Assembly: GCA_900312665.1 (NCBI GenBank)
Contig: ONZQ02000023.1
Location: 1 to 64,000 of the forward strand
Length of the DNA stretch: 64,000 nucleotides
Source of the DNA: Cephalotrichum gorgonifer
Taxonomy: Eukaryota > Ascomycota > Sordariomycetes > Microascales > Microascaceae
Direction: 5' to 3'
Each line of letters begins with the position of its first letter. Within the stretch, counting starts at the first letter, position 1. Below the pieces are notes generated by a model. It had not been told where the DNA came from. It searched no databases and saw only the letters and a program-made list of their open reading frames with translations. The translations under genes were made by a program, and so were the position numbers. Shown here one piece after another: positions 10,064 to 20,032 of the stretch.

Positions 10064-12212
10064 TTAGGCATTAAGCCATCCCCAGAACAATAGCACAACC
10101 CATACGACCCTCCATGATGTTGCCGCCAGCTCGGTACACACGACGCGCGGCTTGATGGTCCGGCGCGAGCCCGATGACGCGCGCCACAGGCTCCTCGACT
10201 TCCCGCCGTCGTAGAAATCGTTGTCGTAGACCTGTATCCGGAGGGGCTTCTGGCCGGGCCACCCCCACTTCTTCCTTCTCGACTTCGAGCTCGAGGAGGA
10301 CGACGAGCGGGAGAGGCTCCTTGAGCGTGGGGCGGCGAGTCGGGGTTTGCCATCGTCGTCGCGCTTCTCCTTATAGCGGGGGAGGCCACCTGCCGCGGCG
10401 GCGGCGGAGGAGAGGATGGACGGGGGCGGGGGGAATGGCGCGTTGAGGGAGTGCGCGAAGGCGGGGAGGGAGATGAGGGAGACGAGGAGGGCGCGGGCGG
10501 AGAGAAGGATGGCGGTCACGACCGCCATGTAAACGTAGCCGAAGTACGTGGTGAACTGGCTCGGAAGGAGGCACAGATGCGTCTGGACTGTCTCGTCAGG
10601 GTTGCGGAGGGGCCGCCCGGCATCGTCGACGGGGTTCCACATGCTCAACATGACGAAGCCAGGTGTAGGGACGCCCATGGCCATGCTGATGCTCTTCACG
10701 GTGATCTCGACGGCGTTATTCTTATTGGACGTATGCTCTACCTCGCAGTAGTCGTGGTCGTCGCCCGAGAACACGCGCTTCACATTGCCGATGGACGAGA
10801 TGAGTTTCACCGAGTCCGCCTCGCTGAGGACATTCTGGTACTGGAAGCCGGACGACACGGAAATGGCGTTGCGGTGGTCGACGACGACGCCCTTGGCGTC
10901 TGTGGGGGGCGGGTTACTAGGCGGCCAGTGTTCCCTCAGCGGGCCGCAGGGCGTCCCGGGCTCACGGTAGAGCGGGACGTGGGTGAGCAGGATGGTGGGC
11001 AAGTCGGCGACCTCGGCGTCCACATCGGCGGGGGAGGAGTCGTCGCTCTTAACGCCCGAGGCATCCTCCACGGCGTGGCTCAGCTGTAACTCGACCGCGT
11101 CGCCACGCAAGAACCGGAGCTCCTTCTGAGTGGCCTTGCGCTTCGCGTCCTTCACGCCCCGGAGGAACTCCTCCACGGGGCCGTAGATGTGTTCCAGCTT
11201 CTCCGTCTTCGCCTGCGCCGAGGTCCCCGCGCTCAAGGACACGGTGTCAACGGACACGATGGTGTGGTTCCCCACCACATCGACCCTGTTCGGCTCCCCA
11301 AAGTACGCGCTGAACCGATCCCTCACAGGGACCTTTACCATCGAGCCGAAGCCGATGTCGTGGTTTCCCGGCAGGCTGGCGACCAGCTTCCTCCCCCGGG
11401 ACTCCGAGCCGGGATTTATCGTCTTCTCATCATAGTAGGACTTGAAGAAGATGTCGCTGAAGCGCAGGTACTCCTCCATCCAGTAGTCCTCGCCGTACTC
11501 CTTCCTCCACATTTGCGTGTACTCTTTCTCCCCCTTGGGATACGGCCGCGCCCACTTCGCGTCTTCGAAGTCGCCCGTTGCCGTTTTCCACTCTCGGCCG
11601 CCATCGAAGAGATCGCCGAGAAAGAAGAGGGAGTCGGGGCGGAGCTGGGATTGGAGCTCGTTGTAGCCGCGGCGCAGGTAGTTGTCCGTTACGAGGACGG
11701 TCAGATCGGAGAGGGGCCAGGGGCGGCCGGGGTAGGAGTGCGGGTCGACGAGTTGGGGGTCGGCTACGAAAATGAGGTGGTGGGGGCTTGCATCGTCCGG
11801 CTGTCGCGACAGGTAACATTAGTAGAGGGTTCACAGAGACTTGGGGGAGGGAGGGGAAAGGGGGGAGACGCCTTACCCAGTCTTCCCACTTGTTCCAGCG
11901 ACACCGGTCCACCTTCCAGTGGAATATCCAGCTCTCGCCGCGCAGCAGCACAAGCACCCACACGAGCACAAGCAGATGCGGGAAGCTTAGTATCCGCCTC
12001 CTCGTCAAGTTCCTCCTGAGGTGCCACAGGGCTCGGAGGGTGAGGTTGGTCGCCATGCGAAGGCCGTTACCCCTGAGGAAGAGAATCAGGGAGGATATCC
12101 CGCCAGCGAGGGACCGTGTGAGGGTGTGTACAACATCGCCGCAGGAGGTGTCATCGTCGTCGTGGAAGGGGTCGCGCTTGCGAGCGTGGACGCCATTAGT
12201 GTGAGGTGACAT
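10064..12212 (-). CDS. Cdc1/Ted1-family membrane metallophosphoesterase (PGAP5-like)
   Basis: Two exons on the minus strand, 12212-11877 and 11800-10064, split by a 76-bp intron (GTAAGG...ACAG); phase 0 closes to 690 residues. The calcineurin-like motifs are in order: ADPQ (about 125-128), LGDLFDGG (about 173-180), PGNHD (about 256-260), LLTHVPLYR, and SGDDHDYCE. An N-terminal hydrophobic helix (about 75-95) and two C-terminal ones, one at the very end, indicate a membrane protein with its catalytic domain in the lumen. Yeast Cdc1 and Ted1 and human PGAP5 remodel the ethanolamine phosphate on GPI-anchor glycans in the ER, which eases ER exit of GPI proteins; that role is inferred here. The segment between the last two helices is an Arg/Ser-rich loop. 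I cannot tell whether this is the Cdc1 or the Ted1 orthologue. Confidence 0.9.
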
Positions 12213-13480
12213 GGTGGCGCGCCATGCGGCCCTAGAATCTCGGGACCTCCTTTCCTGGGGATCGGATGCGAGTGCGTGTGTCGGGTTGGTCGAGAATTCG
12301 GGGTCGGGTCGGGGTCGGGTTTGAGGATTTTGTGCAGGCCAGCGCCAGTTACCTGGGCCGTGGTTAGAGAGGGTCGAGAAATATTACCCCAGGATTTGCA
12401 CTCTGTCCAGAGTCGAAAGGATCGAGGATCATCCCCTTTTGTACAGGTAATAATAATAACTAATACGTAGTAGTACCGAAACTTAGGCATATTAATCCTC
12501 CGCACGTACCTTTGCAGCCAAGACAAGGGGGATAAAGTGCCGCCCAGGGGGAAAAAGGTCTTCTAATGTCTAGACAGCACCCCTAAACAATCGCCAAGGG
12601 TTATTTTCAAGAAGCTAAGCAAAAGGGAAGAGAAGATTTGTAAAGTGAAAGTGGTAAGGCTCTTCTTCCACGCGCTTGGGCAAGAGGTTAGGAGAACTCA
12701 GTGTGCAGCCAATGCGTTCTACCAGTTCCCAAGTGCCGGCAGCTGTCCAGGTAATTATAACAGAGCGCTCTGGTACAGAGTACATGCGACATTCCGCCAA
12801 GAGTGTCATCTCCCATCTGAAGCTATCAAAATGTCCGAGATCTAAGATCGAGTACTCCGTACTTTCGTGCTAGACAGACAGAAGCGGCATATGTGGGACG
12901 ATTTCGATAAACAACACATCAACTATTTTCTCACAGAGACTTCCTTGGGTGCTACCCGCCCCACCCCAGGTAGCTAGAGCTTCGCGATGATATGTCCACA
13001 GATTCCATCATAGTCGGACTTACTACTTGTAGCGCTCAAGTCAGGAGTCACCATCTGTTACCTGGGATGGAATGCAATGTTCTACGGTCACTTCGAGAGC
13101 TTCATGGCAAACTTCCTCGGTGTCGCCACCCCGAGGAGTAGACCCAATTACTACTTGTAACTAAGACCGCCTTGTTCCATAGTCAAGAAATGACGCTGTT
13201 TCCCCAGTTTTCAGAGTTGATCCGAACTCTCCGAACCTCCTTGACCACAACCACACCTACTTCCCGCAGCCGTCAACTTTTTTTCTCGCGCATCCGTTAA
13301 CCACCTCTCACCCCCGCCACCTTCTCCCCCTCCCCATATTACTCGCGGGAATTCTCCCCTCCTCAACCCAATTCTTCCAGACTTTGTTCCTTCCCCTATC
13401 CTCGACTCCCATAGACCGAAACCGAATTGGGTCTCACCTATACATCTCGTTGTGCCATTCGCTCTCCCGAACGCGTCAAA
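12213..13480. other. divergent promoter region
   Basis: The region lies between the divergently transcribed Cdc1/Ted1-like gene and the membrane-protein gene on its right. The right 250 bases are strongly CT-rich, typical of a filamentous-fungal leader. A perfect copy of the 11-bp palindrome-like motif GTACTCCGTAC sits at 12852-12862. No RNA gene or convincing ORF was seen. Confidence 0.6.
12852..12862. repeat. recurrent intergenic motif GTACTCCGTAC
   Basis: Exact 11-mer, the complement of GTACGGAGTAC. Matching or nearly matching copies occur in other intergenic regions of this window (35540-35548, 40519-40528, 47753-47762, 4181-4190). Confidence 0.6.
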
Positions 13481-14671
13481 ATGCGCGCCGCCCTCCTCCT
13501 CCCCTTCCTCCCTGCCGCCCTCTCCCTTCCCGAGCTCCCGACAGCCCGCTCGGCCCCTGCCCCCACTGCCGAGCCCGCTCCCATCGTTCCCCGCGCTGAA
13601 GCAACTGCAATCTGGGTTGCCATCGACAAGGACGGCTCCCCGACAACGACCGCAACCCCCTACCAGACCACCATCGACGGCACGCCCACCCTCGTCGACG
13701 CCCCGCCTTATGAACTCACTGGCACCGTCTTCACCTGGGTGGACCACCTACAGAAGACGACGAGCACAGGATCGCGGAAGCCGGGTCCAACGGGTAAGGG
13801 CAAGAGCGGGACGTTCGTGAAATGCTTCAGCAAGCATGAGACGTCGCCGTTCTGCGAGCCCGTTAACGAGGGGCAATTGCTTGTCGGAAACACATACTAT
13901 GGTTCGTCGTACTATTCTTTCTCCTTTCCTTCTTCCAAAGAGCTAGACAGTGTGGAGGCGAGACTAACTGGAGCTCTGGGGGAAACAGTAACCTGGGACA
14001 CGGCATATTTCGCGAACGAGAGGGAAAACGCAACGGAGCCCCTACAAGTAACCCTCGAAGCCCACCGCCACGCGGAGCCAGGTCTCAACGCGTCCGAGGC
14101 ACTAGGTGACGTGTCCTGGAAGACCAAGGATCCGGTGCCGGCCAGGTATGGCGTCTACGCCTGGAAAGTCCCCAACTCCGCCCTCTTGCACAAGAATCCT
14201 ACGAACGTCACCCTCGTCCTGCACACCATGTACAAGGATTCCGACGACGAAGACGCCGAGTATAAGACCGTCGAGTACGTGGGGCCGACGGTGTTGCTGG
14301 CCCAGAAGCCGCCGTTCAGGTCCAAGGGGACGCAGAAGCCCGAGGGCGACGAGCTCTACATCGCGCTCCCCATCGTCGGGGTCTTCATCATCCTCATGAT
14401 ATTCGGCACGTGTATCTGGAACCGAAAGGCGAGGAGGATTGGTTTGGGGAATATTGCGTTCCGGTCGAGGCGCGGCTACGGCGCCGGGAGAAAGCGCGGG
14501 AAGAAGTTTGGCCGTGGGTCGAAGAAAGCTGCGAAAAATGAGGAGGCTGCTGTCATGCTCGAGGACTGGGACGGGCGGGACAGCGGGGACCTTGCTTCCG
14601 GGGAGGGGAGGAACATATATAGGGAGGAGATGGAGAGGCAGGAGAGAGAGTTTGAAGCGCGGCAGTATTAG
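13481..14671 (+). CDS. single-pass membrane protein of unknown function (DUF7137-like)
   Basis: A single exon of 396 residues. I place the start at 13481 rather than 18 codons upstream, because the ATG there has an AAA context and opens directly into a signal peptide (MRAALLLPFLPAALSLP). A Pro/Thr/Ala-rich stretch follows, then an extracellular domain with two nearby cysteines (FVKCFSKHETSPFCEP) and several N-glycosylation sequons. One transmembrane helix lies at about 291-313 (ALPIVGVFIILMIFGTCIW). The cytoplasmic start NRKARRIGLGNI and the basic GYGAGRKRGKKFGRG are typical of a fungal membrane-protein family known only by a DUF number. The tail ends in a Glu/Arg-rich segment. The family has no established role; a cell-surface function is inferred from topology only. 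Confidence 0.75.
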   Translation: MRAALLLPFLPAALSLPELPTARSAPAPTAEPAPIVPRAEATAIWVAIDKDGSPTTTATPYQTTIDGTPTLVDAPPYELTGTVFTWVDHLQKTTSTGSRKPGPTGKGKSGTFVKCFSKHETSPFCEPVNEGQLLVGNTYYGSSYYSFSFPSSKELDSVEARLTGALGETVTWDTAYFANERENATEPLQVTLEAHRHAEPGLNASEALGDVSWKTKDPVPARYGVYAWKVPNSALLHKNPTNVTLVLHTMYKDSDDEDAEYKTVEYVGPTVLLAQKPPFRSKGTQKPEGDELYIALPIVGVFIILMIFGTCIWNRKARRIGLGNIAFRSRRGYGAGRKRGKKFGRGSKKAAKNEEAAVMLEDWDGRDSGDLASGEGRNIYREEMERQEREFEARQY

Positions 14672-17066
14672 GTGTGGATGTTTTGTATGATTTGATGAAC
14701 CCAGGGAGGGCTCTTTTCGTGAGGCGAGATGTAAGCTTCGGCGTTAGCAATTATCTGTATATAGAGGGGAATTCTACAACTGCGCTTCCGCCTTTTTCGC
14801 TTTGGACATTTGGCCTGGTTATGTGTGTAAGTTCAAACCGTTTGAAGACTCCATCCTTGGTTCAGTCCTCTCTGAGCGTAAACAATACCATACCAACCCT
14901 CAACTCTCATACCTCCCGATCAAAATTCCACCCCTCCCTTATCCTCATTCCCCTCAAAGCCACAGAGGATATCTCCTTAACACCCATGGCCGGTACCCTT
15001 GCGCAAGGGGTATGTATCCCTATCCGCTATGTTCGTTCTCACCGCCGGAGAGCGCTCATTTTCATCGACTCCATGAAGCCAAGCAAAACTCAAATTCCAA
15101 TCTCTCTAAAGGATTGTGGCCTTCCATGATCCCCCCCATGACATCCGAGCCCGGGGGGAAATCATGCTCAAGCACAGGCTCTCCGGCTCCTCCGAATTGG
15201 CGAGCACACTCATGGCACTAACACCCCGTCCAGAGGGCGGTGTTCATCGTCACGGGACTAGCGATCTAGGAACGTGCCCGCGAACCCGAAGATATCAGGT
15301 TGAAAAAAGACAATCTTGTTCTCATCCTAGTATCGTTAGTAGTAAAGAGAGAGGAGAGAGAGGAGAGATGAGGGTGGAACTTGCGTCAGGATTGATTGAG
15401 AAATCCCAGCTATTGAAGAGCGTATGAATCTCTGCTCGTAGGAGCAACCCATTCCGGACCGAGTTTATGGTGTCTCCTGCTTTCGGCGAAGGCGGTAAAA
15501 TGGTAACTACATGTAAGTTCCCAAAGCCCCCGGTCCCCAAATGCTCTTATACGCAAGAGGCACAGCGTGCGCGGCTTCAAATCCGTGCCAGAGCCCGAGA
15601 GTATGACCAAAGCTTTGTGCCTCTAAGGATATATCTATAGGTTGTTTCTTGTTTCGGCAGGTGTTACGGGCCAGCCAGCCTCCACCCAGGGTACGCCGAG
15701 TGATCTCCAGCACAGTCGGATCGAGGTGGAATATCAACCGAGAGGCTCCGAGGTAGCACTTCGCCGTTGTCGGTTTGAATGAAATACGTGCCGGAAATGA
15801 CACACACGGTTTCTACCATGGCATAAAAATTGGCACATGTGACGCCGTTGGTCAGGACCAACCCTTCCAACTCAAGAACAGGTTGCGGAGGTCATAAAAG
15901 AAAACGTCTCGAGCAACAGCTCGTAGGCCCTAGCCTGCCATCATGGCGGCAGAGAAGGGGGTCGGCGGGAATCCTCATCTTTGTGTAGGAAATGATTAGT
16001 TGACGGAATCTCTCCGATAGGTCACTGGTAGTAGTTAAGGAAGGAAGAAGGGAAAACATATGGTTTTGCGCTTAGTATTTTACCTTGTTTTCGCTTGAGG
16101 GTTATGTACTCGTGCCTTGTTTTCAAATTTGAGACCTTTTGCCTCACCCTTTAGTAAAGGTAGTGAGTGATCACGGCTGGGGATTCTTTTTTGTAGAATG
16201 ATACCACTCTGAAAGCGCAGCGAAGAATGGAGGGAGGAAGGAGAGAGGGCGAGGACACCACTTGAAGGTTTCAGTAGGGTATATTTATACTCGTACTTCT
16301 GGTCGTACTTGCCTCCTTATACTTCCGTATCATGGTATTGAATTTCTATCCACCTGCTAGAAGAAGAAGCAATCGCCGATACATAGAGGGCAAGGTCAGG
16401 TGCAGCGACCATATCATATTGGCCCCAATCCTGGAAACTCCAGGGCGATGCAAGCGATGCAAGTTGAAACTCCCAATTGACGAACCCCTCTACATCTAGG
16501 GAAGCACAGAGTAATACTAACGAGCCGTAAATACCTGCATAGTTGGCAAGCTGCGAGGACAGTCGCCGAGACCAGATATTCAAGGGCCAAGGGCCTATTT
16601 TTGGCGCGGCGCCTAACGCTGCCGGCCCCACCGCCCACTAACTGTTTCAAGTGTCCAGCGCTTCTCCCCTGCATGTAGTCAACATGGATGGAACTCTATC
16701 TCACCAATCACCGCCGGCTCTCAGAGGGTCGCCATGCCAAACTTATACGCGATCCTCTCAAGTTGCCGCCGGCAAGCAACGATGGCGGCCGCGCTTCATG
16801 AGGCCTGGGGGCTTGGCTACCTTATAAGAGCCTTCCCCTTGGACCTTGGCGATAGAGACTTGAACGCAGGGAGATGCCGAATCCCATTCCTATCCCCATC
16901 CCCCTCCGTGCCTTCATCATTCCGTTCCTCTCCCGGTGGCCGGGCTCCTTGACTTGTTGCATCCCCAACAACACAGACGATTCAAAGGGTGAGCTTAATA
17001 CCAAATTATCGGTATATCCGGTGTTGGAACCTCAACGTGCTAACGCCCGACAAGGGGGTCATTAAT
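14672..17066. other. long intergenic region with candidate leader intron
   Basis: Mostly unassigned DNA of 2.4 kb. Open frames (14802-15221, 15116-15427, 16317-16674) have no recognisable content. At the right edge, 16989-17054 looks like a 66-bp intron in the leader of the next gene: donor GTGAGC, branch-like GCTAAC, acceptor ACAAG. Confidence 0.5.
16989..17054 (+). other. candidate 5'-UTR intron
   Basis: The stretch starts with GTGAGC and ends with ACAAG, with a GTGCTAAC branch-like signal 12 bases before the acceptor. The frame entering the downstream gene (phase 0) has a stop at 16950-16952 and no ATG after it. If spliced, this is therefore a leader intron and not a coding one. Confidence 0.5.
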
Positions 17067-19292
17067 ATGATTCGGGGACAACGCGAACGGGGCGAGTCCA
17101 TCAGCTTGCCTCTTTCGCGGCCAGATACACAATCCACCTACACCCCCTCTTATTATAACTGGCCCCCACAAACAGATTCGACAAAAACTTCCTCGCTAGG
17201 GATATACCCACCGATATCACGGCCGGTCCGTCACTCCGTCAGAGGACATCGACTCCGTCGATTCTGGTCGCGCACGCTGGCGCTGCTTTTAGCCCCCCTC
17301 ACAATCACCGGCTACTTTATCTTCATCTGGCAGTACTTTCTGAGAGACCCCGGCACCATAGATTACGGGACCTTCGATGAGAGATGGATATTCTACTCAT
17401 GGTTCGCCGTCGGTGTCTTCGGCCTAAGCATATCCCGGTTTGGAATCTTAGGCATCGAGGCGGCCATGCTCCAGGATCCCTTCTGGCAAGCCAAGAGCGC
17501 GATGGTCCTGTTTATGCATAGTGGGAGCACCTGGGCCGGGGCCGGCGGTTGGATCAGATGCATCGTCGGGACTTTCCGTTGGAAGAGGAGCATCGCAGGC
17601 CGCTTATGGTACCTCCTGTCCTTCATCACGGTAGCGCTGTTCATCGGGCTGCCGATTTCTGGTTTATCCTTGGAGCTCGCAGATGGTTACATTCACTCCT
17701 CTGCTGCCCCGATGGTTATTGGCCACACCTGGTCTGATTTCAACGACCGAGATGAACTGCAGGCTGAGACCCGAGGATCCGAATCCTGGAGGACGGGATC
17801 ATCGGTGTCCCTTCCAGGGATTGGCCTCGCCTATACCCCGTCATATCTCCGCCGCGACCAGTTTAGCTTTCTCAAAACCTTGCCCAACTCGCTTCCCCTA
17901 GACCGCGGGGTTCCTGAGCTCTTCCTTGCCCCGCAGGCCGATGCCCCTATCAATGGCGAGGCCTGGGGCCTCCGCCTCAGCTACAACTGCTCTATTGTTG
18001 AGTCAGTGTCAGATCTCACAATACTTAGCCGGAAATCGACCTTGGACTGGTTTAAACCCTCCTTTATTACATTCCCCACGCTTATCGATGACCCCGATCT
18101 TCTTGGCATAGAAGCTAAGGGGTCTGAGTCCAAGGAGAGAATGTACGTTTTCAACAGCAGCCGCCTTCTAGATAGTCGGCCGACCAACGTCTGGGCGTAT
18201 GGGGAACTAGGACTGAGCAGGGGCGATCCGTCCGCCTGGGATGGGACCTGGAGATCCAATGGCTCAGAGTCTAATACCTGGGGCTGGGACGGCTCATTCA
18301 ATGCTGGAGTTTTGGAGTATGTTCTGTGGCAGGTCGGGTTTTCGAACGACTTCGATCAAGGATTTCACAGTCTCACAATCGGCATCGAAGGGAAAGGGAA
18401 CCGCTCTAATGTCCCAGTTGTGGATTTTAACAGCTCGGTCGATCCTTCCATCTCGGGCATGGACTCGCCTTTCAAGCGTGGCTCAGACGGAACGTTCGGC
18501 ATAAATGAATCTTTCTTCTCTCCAGCATTGCCCTCTAATGTTCGAGAAGTTGCCATGATCAATGGAGAGGTTCGGGCTCTGGCTGACCCTATCGCTGTCC
18601 GGTGCAACCACAACTCGGCTCTTGGCACGGCCCAAGTAGATGCGGGAACGACTTCCTTCAGCGCGTTCAACCCGACACCTCCTCCGTTCTTTAACGAGAC
18701 GGTGATGAACAGTCGGACGTCGCCGTTTGGAGGGACCACAGAGCAGATCCTCTCTTCCCACTATCTTGACATATTCGGGTCGACTAACTCACCTCCACCT
18801 GTGTCCTCGGCCAACCGGATATATTACACCAGCTTCGTGCAGCCACAGATGCTCTTACAGTCAGTCCAGCGGGCGTACGCAATGGATGCACTGCAGCTGA
18901 TGTATGATGGCCTCCCGACTCTAAGCGGAGCATATGTCAACGGGAACTTGACCTCGTCCCGGAAGGGTAAGGTCCTCCAGCTCGGCGTCATGCCACCGAT
19001 AATACCCGTTATCTGGCTCTCAGTATGGGCCCTTGTCTGCTTGCTTATGGGTTTGAGTTACGGATTCCGCCGCAGGTGGTCGGCCTCGCTGGACGGCTAT
19101 AGCTTGTTCCGCTTCGGGGCAGACTTTGCCGACGAGGTTGGCGATCTGCCGAGTGTCGAGGCATTTGAGGAGTGCGAGAGGCTATGGGACATGCCGGGCT
19201 TCGTGGGTGACTCTAGGGCAGGGGAGAGCACTGGGTATATCAGCCTTGTGTCGAGGGAAAAGGTGGCCGACCGAGGAAAGCTATATGTTTAG
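17067..19292 (+). CDS. multi-pass membrane protein of unknown function
   Basis: Single exon, 741 residues from the first in-frame ATG at 17067; the open frame extends to 16989 only through what looks like a leader intron. I do not recognise the family by a named domain; it resembles large fungal-specific hypothetical membrane proteins. Visible features are a 65-residue Ser/Thr/Pro cytosolic N-terminus and three hydrophobic helices at about 70-92, 106-132 and 180-203. A 430-residue loop with many N-x-S/T sequons follows (probably extracytoplasmic), then a fourth helix at about 642-668 (PPIIPVIWLSVWALVCLLMG) and a short acidic tail. No catalytic motif is visible. The sequon density of the loop suggests a glycosylated secretory-pathway or surface protein. 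Confidence 0.7.
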   Translation: MIRGQRERGESISLPLSRPDTQSTYTPSYYNWPPQTDSTKTSSLGIYPPISRPVRHSVRGHRLRRFWSRTLALLLAPLTITGYFIFIWQYFLRDPGTIDYGTFDERWIFYSWFAVGVFGLSISRFGILGIEAAMLQDPFWQAKSAMVLFMHSGSTWAGAGGWIRCIVGTFRWKRSIAGRLWYLLSFITVALFIGLPISGLSLELADGYIHSSAAPMVIGHTWSDFNDRDELQAETRGSESWRTGSSVSLPGIGLAYTPSYLRRDQFSFLKTLPNSLPLDRGVPELFLAPQADAPINGEAWGLRLSYNCSIVESVSDLTILSRKSTLDWFKPSFITFPTLIDDPDLLGIEAKGSESKERMYVFNSSRLLDSRPTNVWAYGELGLSRGDPSAWDGTWRSNGSESNTWGWDGSFNAGVLEYVLWQVGFSNDFDQGFHSLTIGIEGKGNRSNVPVVDFNSSVDPSISGMDSPFKRGSDGTFGINESFFSPALPSNVREVAMINGEVRALADPIAVRCNHNSALGTAQVDAGTTSFSAFNPTPPPFFNETVMNSRTSPFGGTTEQILSSHYLDIFGSTNSPPPVSSANRIYYTSFVQPQMLLQSVQRAYAMDALQLMYDGLPTLSGAYVNGNLTSSRKGKVLQLGVMPPIIPVIWLSVWALVCLLMGLSYGFRRRWSASLDGYSLFRFGADFADEVGDLPSVEAFEECERLWDMPGFVGDSRAGESTGYISLVSREKVADRGKLYV

Positions 19293-20032
19293 TTACGCAG
19301 TTCCCCTGCCTCAGAGCAAGGAAAGGCGTTTGCAGGATAGGCTTTGGACATAGCGCGGATTTAAACAAAACGGTTCAGCCAAGCACCAACTGTTCCTTCA
19401 AACGAGCAACAGTTGTCATGAATATTAGTGATAACGTCGATGCTTGACTACATGTTATACCACAACAGGCGCTTCGTAGCTATGTCGAGGTAGTAGTTGC
19501 TCGGTACTTGGAGGGTAGACCAAAAAAAGCTAGACCTACTGTTCTTATGTTTTGTATATATAATACAATGATTACAAATGTATTGTCATGCTCTTTCGGA
19601 GACAGGGAAGGGATGGATAGAGTGTGGCATCAGCTAACAATTGCGGTGAAGGCAATATTGTAATAGTACGATGTACCCGGTGCACGGGCCATGCATATGC
19701 CCCACCGCGATACCCCACCAACCCCACCCGCCCTCACATGCAGTCCAGGCGAGCTCCCCTCGCAGATAAAAAATATTCTGCTGTCGAAATTTTCTCTCCG
19801 GTTTTTTTGCCTTCTTCCCTTTCCTACGGGAAGAAGGTATCGTTCGACTAGTAGGTGCACTTTGTTGTTTTCTTGATAACCAAAGAGAAACGTTTTGAAT
19901 CTCCGATTCGATCTTTGCCAAGTCGACCGATACTCTTCAACCTCAGAATAAAAAAGACAATTCTTCAATTTCCAGTCATTTCCTGGACCCTCCAACCCCG
20001 CTATCTCTCCATCGTCATCGTCTCTCACTGCA
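19293..20032. other. IMP dehydrogenase promoter and leader
   Basis: This region contains the 3' UTR of the membrane-protein gene, then the IMPDH promoter. The last 240 bases are T/CT-rich, as in highly expressed fungal genes, and contain a perfect 10-bp hairpin at 19810-19837. ORFs in this leader are short. Confidence 0.6.
19810..19837 (+). promoter_or_regulatory. perfect 10-bp hairpin in IMPDH leader
   Basis: CCTTCTTCCC at 19810-19819 pairs exactly with GGGAAGAAGG at 19828-19837 around the 8-base loop TTTCCTAC. Two further pairs (one G-U) are possible below the stem. It lies 196-223 bases before the IMPDH start codon, directly after a run of seven T. If transcription starts upstream it is a stable leader structure; otherwise it is a promoter palindrome. 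Confidence 0.5.

Noticed and set aside
10451..12019. Long plus-strand frames opposite the Cdc1/Ted1-like gene
   Set aside because: They are antisense shadows of a GC-rich coding exon with intact phosphoesterase motifs.
16989..17066. N-terminal extension MSLIPNYRY... of the 741-residue membrane protein
   Set aside because: It begins at GTG, not ATG, and the stretch has the donor, branch and acceptor of an intron.
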